A stretch of DNA of 8,649 nucleotides, taken from contig DCMF01000070.1 in assembly GCA_002321305.1 (NCBI GenBank), positions 1-8,649 of the forward strand, written 5' to 3'. Positions 1-6,879 of the stretch are shown one piece after another (the stretch's first letter is position 1; every line of letters begins with the position of its first letter). The position numbers were made by a program, and so were the translations under genes. Under the pieces are notes generated by a model. That model was not told the DNA's origin. It saw only the letters and a list, made by a program, of their open reading frames with translations, and ran no database searches. The stretch is from Verrucomicrobia bacterium UBA1629 (lineage in GTDB: Bacteria; Verrucomicrobiota; Kiritimatiellia; RFP12; UBA1067).

Positions 1-790
1 CAGTCAATCAGCCACCCAGTATGTGATTTGAAGCGCACTGGCCACGGTGGCCGTACAAAGACACAGACAGACAGGAGGATCAAAATGGACAACACGCATT
101 ATACCACAATCGGCATGGACGTGAGCGACCGAAAGACACAGGTCTGCGTCATGGCCAAGGACGGGACGTCGCCGAAGATCGTCATGGAGACGGTGATTCC
201 GACGACAAAGGAGGGGCTTGCGAAGTTCCTCTCGACGCAGGACAGGTCGACGCCGGTGGCGTTCGAGACGGGGATGCACTGCCGATGGATGAACGAGGTC
301 GCCGAGGGGCTGGGGTTCACGGTGTACGTGGCCAACCCCTGCCGCCTCAGGATGATAACGGAGTCGAAGACGAAGAACGACGTCAACGACGCGCGGATGC
401 TGGCGCGGCTCGCGCTCTCCGATCCGGGGCTTCTCCATCCGGTGAAGCTGCGCGGACCCGAGCACCAGAGGATGCTCAACCTCCACGAGATGCGCAACCG
501 CCTCGTGAAGCAGCGCACCGGGATCGTCGTCCAGCTGAGGGCCGTCGCCAAGTCGATGGGCTTCAGGATCGCCAAGTGCCAGGCCGCGGGCTTCCACAAT
601 CTCGACAGGAAGGCGTGGCCGGAGGGGTTCCGCGACATCGCATGGCCGATGCTGAAGAACCTCGAACAGCTGGCCGTCACCATCAAGACCTACGAGAAGC
701 AGATAAGGGAGCTCGCCGAGACGCCGACGTTCAAGGCGCAGGTCGGAAGGCTCATGGAGATCCGCTACGTCGGGCTGTACGTCGCGACTG
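1..790 (+). mobile_element. IS110-family insertion sequence, 5' remnant
   Basis: This stretch carries the upstream non-coding part (1-84) and the first ~236 codons of an IS110-type transposase gene. The similarity to IS110 stops near position 790, where carA sequence on the opposite strand begins, so the 3' third of the transposase and the right end of the element are missing. The left end is not delimited, because the window starts inside or at the edge of the element. IS110 elements lack conventional terminal inverted repeats and usually make no target duplication, so end motifs cannot be used to define the boundary. An intact insertion cannot end in the middle of its own transposase gene. 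The element is therefore either deleted or artificially joined at this point. Confidence 0.8.
73..78 (+). promoter_or_regulatory. Shine-Dalgarno of the IS110 transposase
   Basis: A perfect AGGAGG lies six bases before the ATG at 85. It decides this start over the longer in-frame option at 28. Confidence 0.8.
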
Positions 791-909
791 CGTCGCACGG
801 TAGTTCGACGGCTCCGTCAAGTCGCCGATCACCAGCCCCGAAAGAAAAAGGCCCCGCGACTCGACGTCCTCGGGGTTCATACCGTAGTTGCCGACCTCGG
901 CAGTGGTGA
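85..909 (+). pseudogene. IS110-family transposase, C-terminally truncated
   Basis: IS110 transposases are DEDD recombinases that move their element through an RNA-guided mechanism. The N-terminal RuvC-like domain (DEDD_Tnp_IS110) is intact here: D12 in GMDVSD, E61 in FETG, and D99/D102 in the diagnostic KTKNDVNDARMLARL stretch. A helical region follows (about 120-215). The second, Tnp_20 domain (with the catalytic serine in family members) begins at about 222-236 (GRLMEIRYVGLYVATA) and is then lost. The remaining ~38 codons to the stop at 909 are antisense carA and look like non-native, Arg/Ser/Pro-rich sequence. The open frame gives 274 aa, against roughly 300-450 in intact relatives. The ATG at 85 is chosen over the upstream in-frame start at 28 because AGGAGG (73-78) lies six bases before it and because family members start with a short run before the first Asp. 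The product should be inactive. Confidence 0.88.
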
Positions 910-1111
910 GGGTGACGAACTGCCCCGCGTAGGACGGATCCGTCAAAATCTCCTGGTAGCCGCACATGCCGGTGTTGAAGACAACCTCCCCGCACCGGTC
1001 AACCCGCGCGCCAAACGCCACGCCGGGGAAAACCGCCCCGTCCGCGAGCGCCAGAAACGCCTTCCGCTCACGCTCCGCCCGCCATTTCGCCGCATATTCG
1101 CTCGTCGTCAT
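788..1111 (-). pseudogene. carA: carA 5' fragment (carbamoyl-phosphate synthase small subunit, truncated)
   Basis: CarA is the glutamine amidotransferase subunit of carbamoyl-phosphate synthase, which supplies carbamoyl phosphate for arginine and pyrimidine synthesis in the cytoplasm. The fragment has the N-terminal CPSase small-chain signature: FNTGMCGYQEILTDPSYAGQ (about 45-64), then VTLTTAEVGNYGMNPEDVES and GLVIGDLTEPSNYRAT (about 92-107). Similarity stops at about codon 107 of the usual ~380, so the rest of the small-chain domain and the whole class I amidotransferase domain (Cys-His-Glu triad) are absent. The frame runs on to a stop at 752-754 through 12 meaningless codons antisense to the transposase. 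The start at 1111 has AGGAG at 1119-1123, seven bases away. The N-terminus carries a charged extension of about 18 residues (KWRAERERK) compared with E. coli CarA. carA lies downstream of the glycosidase operon but beyond its terminator, so it is probably a separate unit. Confidence 0.9.
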
Positions 1112-1203
1112 CCTCTCGCTCCTCTCATTCTCGTGAAGCCTTGCAAACCCCATGCCAACGGCACAAGCGCAACGGATTACACGCCGTGGAAACTCCGCGC
1201 CCG
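1112..1203. other. Intergenic stretch upstream of carA
   Basis: These 92 bases lie between the operon terminator and the carA start. Apart from the ribosome-binding site at 1119-1123, I see no convincing -35/-10 pair. The carA promoter should lie here if carA is a separate unit, but it cannot be placed by eye. Confidence 0.5.
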
Positions 1204-1241
1204 AAAACAAGAACCGCCGAGTCCCGGACAGGGCTCGGCGG
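1204..1241 (-). terminator. Intrinsic terminator of the glycosidase operon
   Basis: On the - strand, an 8-bp perfect stem, CCGCCGAG paired with CTCGGCGG (1241-1234 and 1221-1214), is extended inward by three more G-C pairs past a one-base bulge. It is followed at once by the T-rich run TTCTTGTTTT (1213-1204). This is the classical Rho-independent layout. The stem starts 21 bases after the stop codon of the GH39-like gene (stop at 1263-1265), so it closes the four-gene unit and separates it from carA. Confidence 0.88.
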
Positions 1242-1262
1242 CGATTGGCGTCATGCGCACGC

Positions 1263-2687
1263 TTACCACTCGACGAGCGCGAAGGAATTGGGCTGCAGGT
1301 CCAGCGCCGCCGTGCCATCGGCGCGGACGATGAGCGGCGTCTCCGTGTAGGTACGCACGGCGTCCGTGAGGTGGCAACGCACCTGGGCAGGATCGACGCC
1401 CGCCGGAAGCGCCACATTGACCCGGCGCGTCTCGACGATGTTGTTGTCGTCCGAATAGCGCGCGAGGAAGAGCGCCCCGCGCCCGGCGGCGCCCTTCGCC
1501 GCGCAGGCGTAGAGCTGCGGCTTCTTGATGTCCGGCGTCGCGACGGCCGTCTGCACCTGCGTGCCGAGTTCGCACAGCCGCCGCCAGGCGAAGAACGGAT
1601 AGTAGCCCTTCTTCGGCAAGAGCGTGAGCGTGTCGAACATGTTGTTCATGTTGGTGTTGACGCGCGCGTCGTAGAACATGAGCATATCGACCGGCGCGTC
1701 CTGGCAGGCGATCATCACGGCGGCGATGGACGCCGCGCCCTTCTGGGCGAAGCGACCGCTCTCGCACTCCAGCGAGTAGACCCACTCGTCGCCCCAGCCG
1801 CGCACGTAGTTCCATTCGTTGAGGTGGCTCTCCGTCTTCGTGAAGCCGTTCGCGTCGAGGAGCGCACGCACCCGACGAGCATCGACGGCGGGCGCGGCGG
1901 CGTCCGAATAGTAGCAGTGCCAGGAGTAGAAGTCGAGCGGCAGCTTCTCCTTCGCGCAGAACGGCAGGAACTCCTTCGTCCAGGCGCCCCACCAGCAGAA
2001 GGCCGGGCCGCCGATCTTGATCGTGTCGCCGAAGCAGGCCCGCAGATGGCGCGACGCCACCTTGTAGAGCTCGAGGAACTGCGCGTTCGTGCCCGTCCAG
2101 GTCGGCCCCTGCCGGCCGTCGGCGCGCGGCTTGTTGCCGTCCGGCTCGTTCCAGATCTCCCAGTACGTGATGTTCCACTTGAAGCCGTTCGCCCAGCCCT
2201 CGTTGTAGTGGCGCACGACATGTTCGCAGATGCGCGCCCACTTCGCGTAGTCCTTCGGCGGATTGACGCCGTACTTCTTGAGCCCGTGCTCGATGGACTG
2301 GCCAAGGCGGAAGTAGGGCTCGGTGCCGGCGGCGCGGATGCTGGCGAGATACTCGTCCGTGTGGACGAAGTCGTAGCTTGCCGGGTTCTCGACGTCCGCG
2401 TCGAAGTCCGGGAAGACGGCCGTGATGTCCACCGTGTGCGGCCCGCCGTAGGCCGAGCAGTGATTCGCGTCGTGGACGCGCGCATAGGGGATCTTCAGCG
2501 CGGCGTAGGCGTCGAAGTTGCCCCGCGACTGGTCGCTGCGCGGCTTCGTCGGCCCGTTGTTGACCGCGTTCATCGCCTTGACCGGCCCGCGCACCGTCTG
2601 CACGTCAACCGTCACGGCCCACTCCGGCGCCGCCACGAGGCCCAGCCCCGCGCACGACGCCACCACCATCAGCATGCCCTTCTTCAT
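1263..2687 (-). CDS. GH39-like clan GH-A glycoside hydrolase, exported
   Basis: The 474-aa product is predicted to be an exported retaining glycosidase with a (beta/alpha)8 barrel. After a signal peptide (MKKGMLMVVASCAGLGLVAA), the barrel covers about 25-370. The acid/base is expected to be E181 in WEIWNEPDG, the typical clan GH-A strand-4 Asn-Glu pair. The nucleophile is expected to be E291 in SHLNEWNYV on strand 7. The WNEPD form and the ~110-residue spacing fit GH39 (beta-xylosidase, alpha-L-iduronidase and related activities). A small beta-rich C-terminal part (about 385-474) ends in LVEW, like the beta-sandwich that accompanies GH39 barrels. The start at 2687 is preferred over an extension to 2759 because GAAAGG lies seven bases upstream and the signal peptide begins there. 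A lipobox-like VASC (9-12) makes a lipoprotein possible. It is the last gene of the operon, 52 bases after the GH36-like gene. The fold is secure; the exact family and substrate are not. Confidence 0.82.
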   Translation of the reverse strand: MKKGMLMVVASCAGLGLVAAPEWAVTVDVQTVRGPVKAMNAVNNGPTKPRSDQSRGNFDAYAALKIPYARVHDANHCSAYGGPHTVDITAVFPDFDADVENPASYDFVHTDEYLASIRAAGTEPYFRLGQSIEHGLKKYGVNPPKDYAKWARICEHVVRHYNEGWANGFKWNITYWEIWNEPDGNKPRADGRQGPTWTGTNAQFLELYKVASRHLRACFGDTIKIGGPAFCWWGAWTKEFLPFCAKEKLPLDFYSWHCYYSDAAAPAVDARRVRALLDANGFTKTESHLNEWNYVRGWGDEWVYSLECESGRFAQKGAASIAAVMIACQDAPVDMLMFYDARVNTNMNNMFDTLTLLPKKGYYPFFAWRRLCELGTQVQTAVATPDIKKPQLYACAAKGAAGRGALFLARYSDDNNIVETRRVNVALPAGVDPAQVRCHLTDAVRTYTETPLIVRADGTAALDLQPNSFALVEW

Positions 2688-2739
2688 CTCGTTGCCTTTC
2701 TTTCTGTGTTGTGCCGTTTCGTTCGGAATCCGCGCGCGC
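2688..2739 (-). promoter_or_regulatory. Intergenic leader with RBS before the GH39-like gene
   Basis: This 52-base spacer ends in GAAAGGCAACGAG directly before the ATG. GAAAGG (2700-2695) is the Shine-Dalgarno and fixes the start. The last part closely resembles the leader of the GH36-like gene, which is also exactly 52 bases long. I see no promoter or terminator hairpin, so read-through from the previous gene is expected. Confidence 0.65.
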
Positions 2740-4521
2740 TCACTTGCCGGGCCGCTCAAGCCGCAGCGTCGAGCACGGGCGGACGGCGACCTCCCGCACG
2801 GCGCCGTCCTCGCGGACGACGAGGCGCGTGGCGTCCGTCGCGTTCACAAGGTAGACGTCCTCCCCCCGCGCGCGGTCGATGTCCGCGACCTGCCCCGCGT
2901 CGTAGACGGCGATGACCTGCTCGCCCTTCCCCTCGGCGTGGACGACCGGGTAGTTCAGGTCCGGGCGCATCGGGCGAAGCGTCCCCTTCACCAGCGTGTC
3001 GCGGTGCGCCATCCAGAAGTCCAGCATCTCCTTCAGCTTCGCGCGGTGCGACGCCGGGATCTCCGCCAGCCTGACCGAGATCTGCGGCACCGAGAAGAGG
3101 ATGCTCCAGAACTGCTTGGACGCGCCCTCGGGCGTGTCGCCCGCGTCCCACTCCAGCATGTCGGCGTGGACGGCGACCTCGCCCGACGTGAGGCGCAGGT
3201 CAATCGTCCGGACGCGGTTCATCAGCGGGTCCATCGGGCAGTCGCAGGCGCGCAGCATGTTGCCGTACTTGCGGATGGCCGGGCCGATGTACGGCTGGCG
3301 GAACTCGACCAGCACGTCCTTCTTGATCGTCTGCAGCCGCGCGCGGACGTCCGTCATCAGGCGGTCCACGGCGAGCGGCAGCGACTTGATGTCGCGCCCG
3401 GCGTAGTTCTCCTTCACGGCGGGGTCCGGCCCCTGGAAGTGCATCGCGTCGATGAAGTCGAGCTTCAGCCCGTCCAGCCCCCAGTCGCGCATCGCCGCCT
3501 CGTACTTGCCGATCAGGAACTCGCGCACCTCGGGGAAGCGCGGGTCGAGGACGCCCGCCTCGTGCTCGGCGTGGAACCAGAGGTACTTGCCCTTGAAGCG
3601 CGCGTAGTTCGCCGACTTCACGCCGACGTACGGCACGGAATACCAGATCATGTACTTCAGCCCCAGGGCCTGCACCCGCGCCACGTGGGCGGCGAAGTCC
3701 GGGAAGCGGTTCGTCGAGACGTTCCAGTCGCCGCAGAAGGCGTAGCCCCGGTTGTGGTCGTCCGTCTGCCACCCGTCGTCGAGGATGGCCACCTTCATGC
3801 CGAAGCGCGCGGCCTCGGCGCACTCCGCCTCGACGGGCGCGGCGAACACGTCCTGGTGGTACGAGTACCAGAACGAGTAGAGCGGCTCGAACGCCGCCGC
3901 CGGCACGTCACCGACCCGGTACGCCGGCATCTGCGCGTACCAGGCGAACGTGTCGCGGATCGCGTCGGCGTAGAACACGTCGCGGAAGTCGAGCAGGAAC
4001 TCGGTCTCGTAGGACGCGAGCGGCGCCTCGGGCTCGGGGAACAGCACCGCGCGGTACTCGATCTCGGTCGTCTCCTCGACGACGCCCATGTAGTAGTGGA
4101 CGCGGCGCAGCGCCTCGGAGCACGCCACGAGCCCGCGGTTGCGGTTCGAGTCGGAGAACACCGAGACGACCGGCGCCTGGTCCGCGAGAGACCCCGTCAG
4201 CCCGCACCCCCACACGGGCCGCAGGTTCTTGCCGAGCCCAGCGCCCGTGTGCCAGCGCCCGACCGCGTCGCGCAGCGGGAAGCGGAGCGTGAACGCCGTG
4301 CGCGGTGGCTGGCGCGCCTCGTCCGCCGTGAACCGGACGGCGACCTTCTCCCGCCCGTCCGGCAGCCGCTCCACCCGTGTCGCGAGCGTCCAGCCCGGCG
4401 TCTCGTCGTAGCGGATCTTACCGACCAGCGCGCTCTCGATCTCGCCCGCGCCGACAGTCCCGCAGAGGGCCGCGCAAATCGCCGCCGCGCCGAGGACTGT
4501 TCCCGTGTTTGTTCTGCCCAT
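2740..4521 (-). CDS. GH36-type alpha-galactosidase-like hydrolase (melibiase), exported
   Basis: The 593-aa product should hydrolyse terminal alpha-linked galactose (or N-acetylgalactosamine) outside the cytoplasm. A signal peptide (about 1-25, ending TVGAG) precedes an N-terminal beta-rich domain (about 27-205). The (beta/alpha)8 barrel follows: FWYSYHQDV (217-225), AILDDGWQTDDHNRGYAFCGDW (245-266), GLKYMIWYSVPYVG (287-300) and DGLKLDFID (350-358). By analogy with GH36/GH27, D355 in KLDFID is the likely nucleophile. The acid/base is one of the Asp residues in RACDCPMD (D427 or D431). A C-terminal beta domain (about 515-593) ends in STLRLERPGK. The motif set matches a branch widely annotated as alpha-galactosidase in gut Bacteroidota and Firmicutes, but it lacks the WFEPEMV motif of classical GH36 enzymes. 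The ATG at 4521 is chosen for its GAAAGGA site nine bases upstream and its signal peptide. The gene is third in the operon, with 52-base spacers on both sides. Confidence 0.85.
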   Translation of the reverse strand: MGRTNTGTVLGAAAICAALCGTVGAGEIESALVGKIRYDETPGWTLATRVERLPDGREKVAVRFTADEARQPPRTAFTLRFPLRDAVGRWHTGAGLGKNLRPVWGCGLTGSLADQAPVVSVFSDSNRNRGLVACSEALRRVHYYMGVVEETTEIEYRAVLFPEPEAPLASYETEFLLDFRDVFYADAIRDTFAWYAQMPAYRVGDVPAAAFEPLYSFWYSYHQDVFAAPVEAECAEAARFGMKVAILDDGWQTDDHNRGYAFCGDWNVSTNRFPDFAAHVARVQALGLKYMIWYSVPYVGVKSANYARFKGKYLWFHAEHEAGVLDPRFPEVREFLIGKYEAAMRDWGLDGLKLDFIDAMHFQGPDPAVKENYAGRDIKSLPLAVDRLMTDVRARLQTIKKDVLVEFRQPYIGPAIRKYGNMLRACDCPMDPLMNRVRTIDLRLTSGEVAVHADMLEWDAGDTPEGASKQFWSILFSVPQISVRLAEIPASHRAKLKEMLDFWMAHRDTLVKGTLRPMRPDLNYPVVHAEGKGEQVIAVYDAGQVADIDRARGEDVYLVNATDATRLVVREDGAVREVAVRPCSTLRLERPGK

Positions 4522-4573
4522 GCTCTCGTTTCCTTTCGGTTTCGTGTCGTTCGTCAGTTCGTGTTGTCGTTCG
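4522..4573 (-). promoter_or_regulatory. Intergenic leader with RBS before the GH36-like gene
   Basis: This 52-base spacer ends in GAAAGGAAACGAGAGC before the ATG. GAAAGGA (4537-4531) is the Shine-Dalgarno. The leader is rich in repeated CGAAC/GACA steps and contains one copy of a short tandem repeat plus most of a second. No promoter is visible. Confidence 0.65.
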
Positions 4574-4578
4574 TCAGT
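4545..4578. repeat. Short tandem repeat, 14-bp core at a 20-bp period
   Basis: TGTCGTTCGTCAGT occurs at 4545-4558 and again, identically, at 4565-4578. The second copy contains the reverse complement of the stop codon of the agarase-like gene (4574-4576); the first lies in the spacer. It may be a small duplication at the gene end. Confidence 0.75.
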
Positions 4579-6865
4579 CCTGTTTCGTCCGCCCGCCCTC
4601 GTCCGGCTCCGTCCCCAGACCCAGGGCCCGCCGCTCGAACGCGCGCACCAGCCGCGACCAGCCGGCGCGGCCGTCGTCCCCGCACACGGCCAGCATCCAG
4701 GCGTCGTCGCCCGGCTCCCACGCCGCGCCCGGCGCCAGCGTGCACGTACCGGGCGCATTATACCAAATCGCCGTCGGCGCGCCCTTCGCCTCCTCCGTCG
4801 CGAACGTGCGCACACCGCCCTGCGGCGCGAAGATCGCGTCCGGAAAGGGCGCGCGCCCGTTGCCGAGGAAGTAGTTGAACCGCTCGGCGGACGCCGCAAA
4901 CGAAAGCCCGCCCCAGAAGCGCGTCCCCTCCGCCTCGATCCAGGCGGCGCACAGCGCGGACGCATAGAGGTTCGGCGCGCGCCGCACCGCCAGGGGGTCT
5001 TCGGATTCGAACGCCGGCTTCTGCCGGAAGAACCATCCGTTCAGGACAAGCGGCGCCGTTCCGACGTTCCGCACGCGGACAAGCCGGCAGAAGACCCACG
5101 GACGGAACGGATGCACGATGAACTCCTGGTCGACCGCATACGCCGTCTCGCCCGCCGCGCCCGTCCCCGCCGTCTCCAGCACCGGCCACCCGTCCTTCAC
5201 GCGCCATGCGGCGGACGTCGTCGTCTCGACCGCGTGCCACGCGAGCGCGCCGTCCGGACGGCGAACCCGGACCAACCCTCCGAAGGAGCCGATCGTCACG
5301 CCCTTGAGCCGCACGTCGCGAAAGACCGCCGCGTCGCCCGGCCGGCACGTGAGCGCGAGGCCCGCCCGGTTCGAGACGACGAGCGCCCCGTCGTCGGTCG
5401 TGCGGCGCACAAGGCCCTCGGCCGTCGGCTTCGGGAAGCACGCCGCGAGGAACCGCGACGCCGACCGCGTCGCGCCCGGCTCGCCCGCCGAGGCGACGGG
5501 ACTCGCGGCGGCGCGCGCCGGCCCGATCTCCCGGTGAAGGCGCGCGAACATCTCCGTCAGGCCCGCATACGGCTCGCCCGCATTCGTCAGGAGGCCGTAG
5601 TTCGTGTTCTCGCGAAACGCCGTGTTGAACCCCTCGGGCGGCTGGTCAACCCACATGAAGTAGTCATAGCCGATGAAATAGGGCGACGCGAGCATCGTCC
5701 GCGCAAAGAGCTCCGTCGCGCGCACGCGCACGTCCTGCGTGCGGACGCGCTGGCCCGCGCCATACTGGCAGGGCAGCCCCGAATCAAGCGCGGGGAAGCT
5801 CCACTCCGTCACGATCAGCGGCTTCTTCACGAGTCCGTGGAGACGCGCAAACGCCGCGTCGATCGGCTCGCCCAGCGGCGGACGCGCCGTCCACACGATG
5901 CCGCGCTCGAGGTCGGCCCACGGATAGCAGTTGAACGTGACCGCGTCGCAATACCGCCCCGCCGTCTCCCAGACGACCGGATGCGCCCCGTCCATCCCCG
6001 CGAACCGCGCGCCCAGCACAAGGTGGTTCGGATCGTGCCGGCGGATCGCGGTCGTCGATTCGCGGAAGTAGATCTCGGCCGCAAGCCGCAGGAAGTCGAG
6101 CTTGTCCGCCGCCGTCGCCGTGCCGACGTCCCGCCCGCGTTCGGCCATGAACGTCTGCTGCGCGACGCGGGCCGAGTGCTCCGCCGGCAGCTTCGTCACC
6201 GCGTCGAACAGCCCCGTGCCGGAGTCGGCCGGCAACGTCCGCCCCCACCACGCGAGTTCGTTGTCGATGAAGTGCCCGAAGACCCACGGATCGTCCTTCC
6301 CCGCCGCGCACCGCCGCCGCGCCTGCTCGTCGCACCACGCGGCGAACTTCGGATGGAACACGTTCGGAAACGCCGAGCAGGGCGTGTTCTCGAACGGACA
6401 GATGAACGTCTCCGTCCAGCCGCCCGCCGTCGTGCGGCAGAAGCCCTCGCCAATCGAGACGAACCCCGTGCGGATGAGGCCGCCGCGCCCCAGCGTCGGA
6501 TCGCAGCCGGCGCCGAGCGCGTTGAAGCCCCACGCCCGAAGCTTGCCGATCGTGTCGTCCTCCCAGTCGCGCTTGTCGGGGAAACGCACCTTGTTCGCCT
6601 CGTGGTACGGACTCCGCTTCGTGAACGCACACCAGTGCCCGCCATAGGTAATGTGGTCGATGCCGCGCAGGAACGTGCCGCGCCCCAGCGGATCAATCGC
6701 CCACCACTTGCCGTCGGCGCGGCGGACGACGCGGAAGAACCCCGTCGCCGCCTCCGTGACGGACGGAACAAAGTCGTCGCTCGCGTAGGGCGGAAAGGCC
6801 GGCTCGGCCCACGCACCGCCGCCCGCAACCAGCGACGCCAACAGGAGAGGAAGAATCGTTCGCAT
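4574..6865 (-). CDS. Agarase-like clan GH-A glycoside hydrolase with C-terminal beta domain, exported
   Basis: The 763-aa product starts with a clear signal peptide (MRTILPLLLASLVAGGGAWA, cleavage after residue 20). The segment FFRVVRRADGKWWAIDPLGRGTFLRGIDHI (43-72) is the entry strand seen in agarase-like, GH50-related barrels. The barrel runs to about 445. The acid/base is expected to be E203 in GHFIDNELAWW, and the nucleophile E354 in LIVTEWSFPA. Aromatic loops (GYDYFMWVDQPPEG, 399-412) probably line the substrate cleft. An Ala/Gly-rich linker (about 449-470) leads to a beta-rich C-terminal region (about 475-745) that I cannot assign to a known domain. Many cysteines fit an extracytoplasmic protein. 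An alternative TTG start at 6871 adds only two residues; ATG is preferred because the signal peptide begins there, although no strong Shine-Dalgarno is seen. The gap to the upstream LRR gene is only 14 bases, so translation may be coupled. Clan membership is firm; the family and the substrate (galactan?) are inference. Confidence 0.8.
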   Translation of the reverse strand: MRTILPLLLASLVAGGGAWAEPAFPPYASDDFVPSVTEAATGFFRVVRRADGKWWAIDPLGRGTFLRGIDHITYGGHWCAFTKRSPYHEANKVRFPDKRDWEDDTIGKLRAWGFNALGAGCDPTLGRGGLIRTGFVSIGEGFCRTTAGGWTETFICPFENTPCSAFPNVFHPKFAAWCDEQARRRCAAGKDDPWVFGHFIDNELAWWGRTLPADSGTGLFDAVTKLPAEHSARVAQQTFMAERGRDVGTATAADKLDFLRLAAEIYFRESTTAIRRHDPNHLVLGARFAGMDGAHPVVWETAGRYCDAVTFNCYPWADLERGIVWTARPPLGEPIDAAFARLHGLVKKPLIVTEWSFPALDSGLPCQYGAGQRVRTQDVRVRATELFARTMLASPYFIGYDYFMWVDQPPEGFNTAFRENTNYGLLTNAGEPYAGLTEMFARLHREIGPARAAASPVASAGEPGATRSASRFLAACFPKPTAEGLVRRTTDDGALVVSNRAGLALTCRPGDAAVFRDVRLKGVTIGSFGGLVRVRRPDGALAWHAVETTTSAAWRVKDGWPVLETAGTGAAGETAYAVDQEFIVHPFRPWVFCRLVRVRNVGTAPLVLNGWFFRQKPAFESEDPLAVRRAPNLYASALCAAWIEAEGTRFWGGLSFAASAERFNYFLGNGRAPFPDAIFAPQGGVRTFATEEAKGAPTAIWYNAPGTCTLAPGAAWEPGDDAWMLAVCGDDGRAGWSRLVRAFERRALGLGTEPDEGGRTKQD

Positions 6866-6879
6866 GGGCAACCGTCCGA

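Noticed and set aside
42..54. GGCCACGGTGGCC as a terminal inverted repeat of the insertion sequence
   Set aside because: IS110 elements do not carry conventional terminal inverted repeats, and no partner copy is present in the window. It is kept only as possible RNA structure.
752..1417. A 221-codon - strand frame that would extend carA upstream of 1111
   Set aside because: The extension runs across the operon terminator and the antisense end of the GH39-like gene, and reads as low-quality Arg/Ser-rich sequence. The ATG at 1111 has a good RBS.
2731..2740. Alternating CG run next to the GH36-like stop codon, possible Z-DNA tract
   Set aside because: It is only about nine bases long and lies in a GC-rich genome; this is expected by chance.
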